Below, piece by piece: positions 40,508 to 47,750 of a DNA stretch of 47,750 bases. The DNA is taken from NCBI GenBank assembly GCA_031261785.1, contig JAISIZ010000072.1, positions 1 to 47,750 on the forward strand, given 5' to 3'. Below the pieces are notes generated by a model. That model saw only the letters and a list, made by a program, of their open reading frames with translations. It searched no databases and was not told the DNA's origin. Made by a program: the position numbers and the translations under genes. The stretch's first letter is position 1. Every line of letters starts with the position of its first letter. Origin of the DNA: Mediterranea sp. (in: CFB group bacteria) (lineage in GTDB: Bacteria; Bacteroidota; Bacteroidia; Bacteroidales; Bacteroidaceae).

Positions 40508-41951
40508 CCGGCGGTCGCTCCTCCATCCGGCCACGATGTTCCTCTGGCTCACCGTATGCGTCGTTTTCCTGTCGTGGATATGCGACATCTACGGGATGGA
40601 GGTGACACTGCCCCAGACGGGCGAGCAACTGCGCGTGCAAAGCCTGCTAAGCCCCGAAGGGCTGCGCTGGTGGTTACGCAACGCCGTCAAGAATTTCACG
40701 GGCTTCTCGCCGCTGGGTATGGTGGTCGTCGCCATGTTCGGGCTGGGCGTGGCCCAGCACTCGGGCTTCATCGACGCCTGTATCCGCCTCGGCATAGGCG
40801 AGCGGCGGGGGAAGAGCAAGGTAGTGATTTGCGTCATCGCCTTGGGCTTGCTCTCCAACGTCATTGGCGACGGCGGATACATCCTCCTCCTTCCCATCGC
40901 CGCCATGCTGTTCCAATGGGTGGGGCTGCATCCCGTCGCCGGCATCGTGACGGCCTACGTTTCCGTAGCCTGCGGATACAGCGCCAACGTCATCCTCAGC
41001 ACGGTCGATCCCTTGCTGGCGCACATCACGCAAGATGCCGCGCTGGCCCGGACGGGCTACCAGGGAAGCGCCGCCTCGCTATCCAACTATTTCTTCATGA
41101 GCGCGTCCACGCTCGTGGTGGGGGCGGTGATCTACGTGGTGACCCGCCGCTTCCTCTTCCCCGCCCTGGGGAAGTACGAGGGACGATCGATGGAGCCTTA
41201 CCGTCCACTCTCGCGCAAGGAACGCCGTGCCTTCTGGGTGGCGATAGCCGTGGCCGCCCTCTACGTGGGGCTGACGCTCTGGCTCACCTTCTCGCCCTAC
41301 GGCATCTTGCGAGGGGCGGGTGGGGGACTGATGCACTCGCCCTTCATCGCCGGCATCCTATTCATCCTTTCCTTGGGTATCGGGCTGACGGGCCTGGCCT
41401 ACGGCTTCAGCTCGGGGCGCTACCGGTCGGACGTCGACGTGATAGAGGGCCTTACGCGTCCCATGCGCCTGTTGGCCGTCTATTTCGTCATCATCTTCTT
41501 CGCCTCCCAGATGTTCGCCTGCTTCGAGTACTCCCACCTCGACCGATGCCTCGCCATCCTCGGGGCGAACATGATTTCCACCTTCCAGGGTTCGCCACTC
41601 GTGGCATTGGTGCTCCTTATCCTCGTCACGGCGACGGTTAACCTCATCATGGTCTCCGCCACGGCCAAATGGACATTCATGTCGTTTATCTTCATCCCGA
41701 TGTTCGCCCAGATGGGCGTGGATCCCGACATCACGCAGTGCGCCTTTCGCATAGGCGACAGCGCCACCAACGCCATCACCCCTTTCATGTTCTACATGCC
41801 GCTGGTGCTGGTCTACATGCGCCAGTACGACAAGCAAGCCACCTACGCCACGCTGCTGCGCCACACCTGGCGATACTCGCTGGCCATCCTCGCGGCATGG
41901 ACGCTTTTCTTCGTCGCTTGGTACGCGCTGGGGATACCGATGGGGATATAG
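40497..41951 (+). CDS. AbgT family transporter
   Basis: A 484-residue polytopic membrane protein of the AbgT family (p-aminobenzoyl-glutamate transporters and sulfonamide efflux pumps). Typical segments are LSPEGLRWWLRNAVKNFTGFSPLG near residue 55, MFGLGVAQHSGFIDACI, GDGGYILLLPIAAMLF, AYVSVACGYSANVI and RIGDSATNAITPFMFYMPLVL. About 12 helices are predicted. Family members move p-aminobenzoyl-glutamate in or export folate-pathway inhibitors; which applies here cannot be told. It overlaps the response regulator by 11 bp, so this transporter may be controlled together with, or by, that regulator. Confidence 0.92.
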   Translation: MRNSRRSLLHPATMFLWLTVCVVFLSWICDIYGMEVTLPQTGEQLRVQSLLSPEGLRWWLRNAVKNFTGFSPLGMVVVAMFGLGVAQHSGFIDACIRLGIGERRGKSKVVICVIALGLLSNVIGDGGYILLLPIAAMLFQWVGLHPVAGIVTAYVSVACGYSANVILSTVDPLLAHITQDAALARTGYQGSAASLSNYFFMSASTLVVGAVIYVVTRRFLFPALGKYEGRSMEPYRPLSRKERRAFWVAIAVAALYVGLTLWLTFSPYGILRGAGGGLMHSPFIAGILFILSLGIGLTGLAYGFSSGRYRSDVDVIEGLTRPMRLLAVYFVIIFFASQMFACFEYSHLDRCLAILGANMISTFQGSPLVALVLLILVTATVNLIMVSATAKWTFMSFIFIPMFAQMGVDPDITQCAFRIGDSATNAITPFMFYMPLVLVYMRQYDKQATYATLLRHTWRYSLAILAAWTLFFVAWYALGIPMGI

Positions 41952-41993
41952 AGAGACGGGGAGATTTTTATTCAAAAAAAGAGATCTATTTTC

Positions 41994-42022
41994 TTGGCGG
42001 TTCCAAATTAATCGTATCTTCG
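41994..42022 (+). promoter_or_regulatory. Orphan promoter candidate
   Basis: TTG (41994-41996), 18 bp, TATCTTCG (42015-42022). The next credible start codon on the plus strand, at 42333, is over 300 bp away and has its own -7 box. Confidence 0.4.
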
Positions 42023-42287
42023 CGAAAAGTTGGCGGAGGATTAACGTCCGAAGCCCGCTGATATTTTAGAGCAAAAAACGGAAGCGTTTACGATATTATC
42101 CCATACTTGGAATCTCGACAATTTCAATCGCATAGGGATAATAGACAAGACGCTCACGTCCGATGGTATATATTACCTGCCATAAGGTGGATTATATAAC
42201 AGAGGCGTGGGCTATTGTTTATTACTTATGTGATTGGCAGTCGAGAGCCACAAGTATGGTAATAGCGATAGCTCCACGCTTTTATTA

Positions 42288-42295
42288 TAACCTTG
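42288..42295 (+). promoter_or_regulatory. Candidate -7 box for the first RHS gene (TAACCTTG)
   Basis: TAACCTTG matches TAnnTTTG except for one base and is placed 37 bp before the start codon at 42333. Confidence 0.35.
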
Positions 42296-42332
42296 CCGCG
42301 AGAAGGAGCTGGTCGGCAGAAAAAGACGTAGT

Positions 42333-45300
42333 ATGAAAAAGACAACCTGTTTCTCGAGATGGATGTCCACCGCGCCATCATCACGGGCTTTCCGAAGCCC
42401 GCACCGAACCTTCCGCCTGACCTTGGCGACGATCCTCATTGTCCCCGTCCTCGCTATGGCTCAAGACAGGGACATCTCCCTACCGCAAGTCGTTCCCATG
42501 TCGCCCAACGCGGCAGCGTTCGCCCAGTACGCCGACATTCCCGTGTCCCACTACACCGGCGTGCCCGAGATTTCCATTCCCTTGTACGACATCGTGATCG
42601 ACGACTTCACGCTCCCCATCTCGCTGAGCTACCACTCCTCGGGCATCAAGGTGGCGCAGGAAGCCACGTGGGTGGGACTGGGCTGGTCGCTGAACGTGGG
42701 GAGCTCGATCTCGAGGGTGGTGAAGCATATCGATGACTTTATGGAAGCGGGCGAGCTCCAGGAAAACCACTTATATTATGCGGGATATTATAAAGCTCCT
42801 GATATAACGTATGACACGAGGAACCAGTACGATAGTTTCTCCGGCATATATACCACGGAAGGCAAAGAGTTGGCGCGGCTAAGATATGATCCAGAACCTG
42901 ATATCTTTTACTATACTCTCCTTGGAATGAGCGGTAAATTTCTGATAGATAAATCAAGAGGAGCGGTGTTATTCAACAGAGCACACAATTTAAAGATTGA
43001 GGTGATAGAGAATCCCCATCGAAAATTTCATTTCGAGGTCACAGACACGGACGGCAACCAATATTTTTACGAGACCAAGGAATGGACATATCAATATGAA
43101 GCAATGGGCCACCTAAATAAGAACGTGCATAACGCGAATACGGTGTACGATTCAAGGGAAGACACGTTCATTGAATGGATCCCCGTAGCTGATGGAGAGG
43201 GATTGACAATGGAACCCGGGCCAGACCGTCCTTTTGAGTACGTCTCGAATTGGCTTTTGAGCAAAATAGTCACCAAGAACAATAAAGAAATCGTTTTCAC
43301 CTATGAAAAAGAGGAGCAAAGTCTCCCGACGCAGGAGTCCTGCGTCAATTATAATGAGGAAGATGGCACTGGGGGTGTCCATTACTACAAATCGAAAGTC
43401 ATCATCAAGGGATTCCGTCTCGCCCGGATCACGTGGGATCATGGGCACATAGAATTTCCAAGCTCGGTGAGATTCGACCTGAAAGAGAGCGTTAACCCGG
43501 AACTTTCCCCGAGGAAACTCGACGGGATAGACATCTATTCCAACCAGACGTTATTGAAGAGATTCCGCTTCTCCCAAAGCTATTTCAACGGCGACTATAC
43601 GGGGAATTACGAGTACGTGTTCAAGCGCTTGAGACTGGACGGTGTCGTGGAACTATCCGCGTCCGATCTTCCCTTGAACAAAGGGCATCGTTTTAGCTAT
43701 ATGGCAGGTTCCATGCCCCCAAAGAACTCGAAGGACACGGATTATTGGGGCTACGCCAACGGGAAGACGTACGGAGCGGAATACTATATCGGCATATTCC
43801 ATGGCTACGGTTCCATGACCCAAAGGTTCAACGGAGCCAACAAATCCGCCAACGTGAATTACGCGCGTATAGGAATGCTCAAGGGCATTACCTATCCCAC
43901 TGGCGGCACAGCTTCTTTTACCTATGAACTAAACACTGGCGGCGAAGAGTTTTTTTATGAAGCTACTCCACAGGAAGACACTTCACAAGCTATTGTGGGA
44001 GGGTACATCTCCTCGGCGAATCCATCCATACAGGAAGAGACACCCAGTCCCGCACATGACCTGAAGACGCTGAACATACAGGTGCGCAGCAGGATAACCA
44101 TAAGCGGATTTATGGAGCATTACAGGAACTGCGATGCCGATCCGGCATATCACTACGAGAATCTATCCAATCCCATAGCCGAGTTAAGGCAAGTCTCGCC
44201 AACGCAACGGACCATCCATAAATATCCCATGCCTCCGTTATATGAGGGCGAAGAAGGTTGCTATCACTATCCGGTGGAGAGATCTTACGAGCTGTTGCCC
44301 GGCATTTACGAATTTGAGGCATACACCCCTCCCAAAGACGTCTGCTGCGAATGGAACCTTGACGTGGAGAATCTGGAGCCTTTGCCCATCGTGAACGACG
44401 GAGACGGATCGACTGCCTCCATTCCCCCAGGAACGGCAGGGTTGAGAATCAAGGAGATCCGTACGGATGCCACCGTCCGCTCGTTCAGTTATCCTACGGG
44501 GACGGTGATCGTCACCCCTGCGCTCTATTTCTATACAAACAGAGGCTTCCTCTACAGATCCTATATCGCGCAAGTATCCGAATCGAGAAGGCCGCTCTCC
44601 TCCTTCGGCCACGGGAACTTCGTGGGATACGATTGGGTGAGGGAGAGCGTGTCCGACGGGACGGACACGTCCTCCACCAAGTATTATTTCCACAACGACA
44701 TGGAGGAGCTGCTCGACGAATGGTATCCTACCGGCCCATTATATATACAGTATAAAAATGGATTGGCGAAAAAGGTGGAACAATACGCCAACAATACCTT
44801 GGTAAAGTCGACGGAATACGATTATCGCGTGACTTATGCCCAACTTGTTTTCGGGATTTTGGATCCGGAGAAGAACAGAAAGTATTCATTTGTCTACACT
44901 TACCGCATAGAATGGCCCATGAAATCCCATGAGAACACCACGACCTTTACTTCCACGGGAGAATTCACGGAGCGAAAGGAGTACGCCTACAACGGCAGGG
45001 ATCTCCTGTGGAAGCTTACGACGCTCGGCGACGGCATCGAGCGGGAAGAGGAGTACAAGTATCCTTTCGACTTTACCGATTATACCAACAGCCTGATGGT
45101 CGAGCGAAACATGATCGGCACTCCCGTGGAGAGCGTTGTCAGGTGGAGCGGCAACATCATGTCGGGGACAAGGACGACCCACAAGGAAGAAAACGGCATG
45201 ATACTCCCCCTTTCGGTCTATACCCTGGACACGAGCCATTCGCTGGATTACGACAGCGAGAAGGAGACACGGTATCGCCCCAAGCTCTATTTCGACAGAT

Positions 45301-45716
45301 ATACCCCTCATGGCCGTCCCGCCGAGGTGAGGGACAACGGCCAGTCCATTTGTTACCTGTGGAGCTACGGCGGCATGTACCCCATCGCCGAGTTCAGGAA
45401 CGTCCAGTACCAAAGCCTCGTGAACGTGCTGGGAGGGGAAATCGCCATCAACGCCCTCGAGAGCAAGGCCATCCCCTCCGAGGCGGACTGGTCATTACTG
45501 AATACCTTGCGACATCATCAGACGCTGCGGGAAGCTTCCATCACCATCTATAAATACGTCCCGATGGTAGGACTGTCGGAGGTCACCAACCCGCGGGGCG
45601 TAACCACCTACTATTCCTACGACGCCTTCGGCCGCCTGACGGAGACTTACGTGAAGGACGGGAACGGGGTGAAGAGCATTTTGGAAGTGAAGGAATACAC
45701 TTACACCAATAAGTAA
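42333..45716 (+). CDS. RHS/YD-repeat-type surface protein, first of pair
   Basis: An 1127-residue exported protein. The N-terminus has a basic stretch and a hydrophobic signal (LATILIVPVLAMA, cleavage about residue 44). The first mature region (MSPNAAAFAQYADIPVSHYTG...) is the SpvB/RHS-shell-like start common in Bacteroidota. Repetitive beta-rich sequence follows, and near the C-terminus a YD-repeat (TYYSYDAFGRLTETYV) is present. No toxin-type C-terminal domain is visible. GC is high at both ends but lower in the middle (about 42760-44950), suggesting exchange of the central segment. It is followed after 5 bp by the second RHS gene. Function probably cell-surface or secreted; unknown in detail. 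Confidence 0.8.
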   Translation: MKKTTCFSRWMSTAPSSRAFRSPHRTFRLTLATILIVPVLAMAQDRDISLPQVVPMSPNAAAFAQYADIPVSHYTGVPEISIPLYDIVIDDFTLPISLSYHSSGIKVAQEATWVGLGWSLNVGSSISRVVKHIDDFMEAGELQENHLYYAGYYKAPDITYDTRNQYDSFSGIYTTEGKELARLRYDPEPDIFYYTLLGMSGKFLIDKSRGAVLFNRAHNLKIEVIENPHRKFHFEVTDTDGNQYFYETKEWTYQYEAMGHLNKNVHNANTVYDSREDTFIEWIPVADGEGLTMEPGPDRPFEYVSNWLLSKIVTKNNKEIVFTYEKEEQSLPTQESCVNYNEEDGTGGVHYYKSKVIIKGFRLARITWDHGHIEFPSSVRFDLKESVNPELSPRKLDGIDIYSNQTLLKRFRFSQSYFNGDYTGNYEYVFKRLRLDGVVELSASDLPLNKGHRFSYMAGSMPPKNSKDTDYWGYANGKTYGAEYYIGIFHGYGSMTQRFNGANKSANVNYARIGMLKGITYPTGGTASFTYELNTGGEEFFYEATPQEDTSQAIVGGYISSANPSIQEETPSPAHDLKTLNIQVRSRITISGFMEHYRNCDADPAYHYENLSNPIAELRQVSPTQRTIHKYPMPPLYEGEEGCYHYPVERSYELLPGIYEFEAYTPPKDVCCEWNLDVENLEPLPIVNDGDGSTASIPPGTAGLRIKEIRTDATVRSFSYPTGTVIVTPALYFYTNRGFLYRSYIAQVSESRRPLSSFGHGNFVGYDWVRESVSDGTDTSSTKYYFHNDMEELLDEWYPTGPLYIQYKNGLAKKVEQYANNTLVKSTEYDYRVTYAQLVFGILDPEKNRKYSFVYTYRIEWPMKSHENTTTFTSTGEFTERKEYAYNGRDLLWKLTTLGDGIEREEEYKYPFDFTDYTNSLMVERNMIGTPVESVVRWSGNIMSGTRTTHKEENGMILPLSVYTLDTSHSLDYDSEKETRYRPKLYFDRYTPHGRPAEVRDNGQSICYLWSYGGMYPIAEFRNVQYQSLVNVLGGEIAINALESKAIPSEADWSLLNTLRHHQTLREASITIYKYVPMVGLSEVTNPRGVTTYYSYDAFGRLTETYVKDGNGVKSILEVKEYTYTNK

Positions 45717-45721
45717 ATGCC

Positions 45722-47750
45722 ATGAAAACAAGAACATTATATATCCTTATGGGACTATTATCCGTTTCCCATTCGGCCGCGTCCGGATTCACGGGGTTCG
45801 GTGAAATCCAGGAAGAACCCATCGACCTGGGAGTCCGCGATAACGCATTCAGTTACTCGGAAACCTACCAAGCGTCCACGAACTTTTATTATCGGCTCAT
45901 CTTGCTCAAATCGATGACCGTCACGATTTCCGCCCATGCTTCCAACGCCTCGGAGGAAGCTGGTCCTCAAGTGAACCTGTGCAACTCTTTCGGAAGTGTT
46001 GTCGAGTGGGAGAGCGACGAACCGCTCGTTTGCCAAGACTTACCGGCCGGCATCCATTACATTTGGGTGGAGGAACCTCCCATTGACGCCGACGTTATGC
46101 GGGTAGAGATAAGTGGAAATAACGTGCGGGAATATGTCTCTACCTGGAATCCAAGCCCCGTTTTTCAGGGAATAGGGGAAGTCTGGAGAGAGCCGATATA
46201 CGCGGGAGCGTTCAATGGTAATTTTGAGCGCGCTAACGTGGAACCTAACACCTCGGATGTATTCTACAAATTCGTGACCGGTCGCGTCATGAACGTTTCC
46301 ATTGAAGTTTTCGATCTGGAGGCTTTCAGGAATCCTGAATATAGCCATCCTTACGTGCATTTGTGCGATTCGGAGGGCGAGACGATGGATGTCAATCCGG
46401 AGCAACTCCATCATTTCACGGTGGACGCGTTGCCCATAGGTACTTATTATATATGGATTGAAGGTACCGGCTCTCCGGGAACAATCTTGCATACGGGGAT
46501 TAGTGGAAAATATTCGGGTTCGGGCGTGCCATCCACTCCAACCCCAGCGCCGCAATCCTTGGTCAATACCATAAGATCCACCACCCCCACCGTCGCCAAT
46601 CTGTCTATCGCCACTGCCCTCAACACGGTGAATTCCACGCAAAGCGTCGAGCATTTCGACGGCTTGGGCAGGCTTGTCCAATCCGTGCAACGTGCGGGAA
46701 GTCCCTCGGGTAGAGACCTTGTCACCCTTCAGGAATACGACGGGATGGGAAGGGAATCGAAGAGATGGCTCCCTGTCGTGTCGGGATACAATAGCGGAAA
46801 CTATGTAAATCCAAGCAATTTGAAGACTGGAGCCGCGGGCACCGACCAGAACCCCTATTCCCTCACCCTCTACGAGCCTTCCCCCCTGAAGCGCGTCGTG
46901 AAGGAGTTCGGCCCCGGCCAGGAGTGGCACGGACACGACAAGGCCGCCACGTTCGCCTACCTGACGAACGACAACGGCGACGAGAAGCTGCGCTGCCTGC
47001 GCTTTGAAGTTCCTGAGGGTGGAATGGACACCTACCTGGTTCGCTACGGCGGAACGTCCATGTACCACGCGGACGGCGAGCTGCTCGTCACACTGACCAC
47101 GGATGCGGACGGCGCGGAGCGGTACGAGTTCGTCAACAAGCTCGGTCAGACCATCCTCGTCCGACAGATAGAGGACGACGAGTGTCACGACACCCACTTC
47201 GCCTACGACATGTTCGGCAACCTGTGCTACGTGCTTCCGCCATTGGCCGCCGGGCTGTCCGCCTTCGGCGACGACACGGAGGGGATGAGGCGCTACGCCT
47301 ACCTCTACAAATACGACGAGCGGCAACGCTGTATCGCCAAGCGCCTCCCCGGCTGCGACTGGACGTACGTCGTCTACGACCACGCCGACCACCCCGTCTT
47401 CACGCAGAGCGGCAACCAGAGGGCGATGGGCGAGTGGGCGTTCGCCGTAACCGACGCCCTTGGCCGTCCCTGCCTGGCAGGAACCTGCTCCAACGAGCTG
47501 GACTTCGCCTCCAACCCCATGGAGGGAGTGGTGGTACGTGCGAGGCGAAGCGGCGGCCCGCTGAAAGGTTACGTGGTGTCGGGCATCACGCTGGAGAACC
47601 CCAAAGTCCTCTCGGCCAACTATTACGACGACTACTCGTTTCTCGGGGCGAACGGCATCCCCATCGCCACCGACGATAGGGTAAGCTACGACGCCACGGC
47701 GGAGGCCGACGGCTTCGGCGAGCGCTACCCCGACGCCAAGGGATTGCTCA
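45722..47750 (+). CDS. RHS-type protein with DUF6443-like domain, truncated by window end
   Basis: An open frame of 676 codons reaching the window edge; the stop is not seen. Signal peptide MKTRTLYILMGLLSVSHSAA. Residues about 25-132 and 150-262 are two tandem copies of one beta-sandwich module: G[FI]GE..EEP/REP..., N..[DY]FYY/FYK..., [VL]NLC.S / VHLCDS.G, DLPAG.HYIWVEE / ALPIGTYYIWIEG. This resembles pre-peptidase C-terminal (PPC)-type domains. From about 285 on the protein resembles the DUF6443/RHS shell start (HFDGLGRLVQSVQRAGSPSG; further YD-like units such as YVVYDHADHPVFTQSGNQ). GC is lower up to about 46830 and higher after. It belongs with the preceding RHS gene. Confidence 0.8.
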   Translation, partial: MKTRTLYILMGLLSVSHSAASGFTGFGEIQEEPIDLGVRDNAFSYSETYQASTNFYYRLILLKSMTVTISAHASNASEEAGPQVNLCNSFGSVVEWESDEPLVCQDLPAGIHYIWVEEPPIDADVMRVEISGNNVREYVSTWNPSPVFQGIGEVWREPIYAGAFNGNFERANVEPNTSDVFYKFVTGRVMNVSIEVFDLEAFRNPEYSHPYVHLCDSEGETMDVNPEQLHHFTVDALPIGTYYIWIEGTGSPGTILHTGISGKYSGSGVPSTPTPAPQSLVNTIRSTTPTVANLSIATALNTVNSTQSVEHFDGLGRLVQSVQRAGSPSGRDLVTLQEYDGMGRESKRWLPVVSGYNSGNYVNPSNLKTGAAGTDQNPYSLTLYEPSPLKRVVKEFGPGQEWHGHDKAATFAYLTNDNGDEKLRCLRFEVPEGGMDTYLVRYGGTSMYHADGELLVTLTTDADGAERYEFVNKLGQTILVRQIEDDECHDTHFAYDMFGNLCYVLPPLAAGLSAFGDDTEGMRRYAYLYKYDERQRCIAKRLPGCDWTYVVYDHADHPVFTQSGNQRAMGEWAFAVTDALGRPCLAGTCSNELDFASNPMEGVVVRARRSGGPLKGYVVSGITLENPKVLSANYYDDYSFLGANGIPIATDDRVSYDATAEADGFGERYPDAKGLL

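Larger units (their letters stand above)
41952..42332. other. 381-bp gap with orphan promoter and possible coding relic
   Basis: The gap holds a promoter-like sequence (41994-42022) not followed by a recognisable gene. A frame at 42045-42185 of 46 codons plus stop reads protein-like (ending WNLDNFNRIGIIDKTLTSDG) but has no ATG/GTG/TTG start. It could be the tail of a degraded gene, or the transcript could be a small RNA. Confidence 0.4.

Overview
The window comes from a member of the Bacteroidota, most likely order Bacteroidales, with an overall GC that looks to be in the high fifties. The evidence is a SusC/SusD pair with an STN-type ECF sigma/FecR signalling set, Bacteroidota-restricted families (DUF4301, BACON plus M60 peptidase, Bacteroidetes-type RHS proteins), no Shine-Dalgarno sequences, and many promoters with the Bacteroides -7 motif TAnnTTTG. 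The genus cannot be settled from the sequence. No rRNA, tRNA, CRISPR array or transposase gene was seen.

Layout. 1-545: end of an upstream unit (terminator) and a 41-bp tandem repeat array. 545-12302: ten genes, all on the minus strand. In transcription order they are a YqaE/Pmp3 membrane peptide, DinB, a C5-cytosine methyltransferase, GlnS, a TPR protein, DedA, Gmd, Fcl (GDP-fucose synthesis), an AMP-binding acyl-CoA synthetase and a 16-residue-repeat surface protein. 12408-15191: a small outer-membrane barrel protein divergent from a membrane-tethered LuxR-type regulator that lacks its phosphoacceptor Asp, then an OprB-like porin. 15205-15490: a second kind of 41-bp array. 15508-25973: a small unknown protein, an ECF sigma factor divergent from FecR, SusC, SusD, a surface lipoprotein and an M60 (mucin-type glycopeptidase) lipoprotein, together a host-glycoprotein utilisation locus. 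26277-31063 (minus): a uracil-DNA-glycosylase-like protein, an unknown conserved protein, a second acyl-CoA synthetase and a K+/H+ antiporter. 31221-34027 (plus): HAD phosphatase, PanB, MFS-like protein. 34047-34563: duplicated relA 3' end flanking a third 41-bp array. 34516-36723: RelA/SpoT protein with a degenerate hydrolase site. 36832-41951 (plus): DUF4301 protein, PagL-like lipid A deacylase, response regulator, AbgT transporter. 42333-47750: two consecutive RHS/YD-repeat-type surface proteins, the second running off the window.

The most unusual content is the family of 41-bp tandem arrays. Two copies (190-534 and 34317-34497, inverted relative to each other) share both boundaries and differ in length by exactly four 41-bp units. 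A third (15205-15490) shares one boundary but carries a different 41-bp unit. All three lie at the 3' ends of genes, two of them certainly between convergent genes. Other points of interest are the phosphoacceptor-less membrane-anchored regulator, a dinB gene whose catalytic N-terminus lies upstream of its first usable start codon, a relA 3'-end duplication, and GC mosaicism in the SusCD/M60 locus and in the RHS genes.
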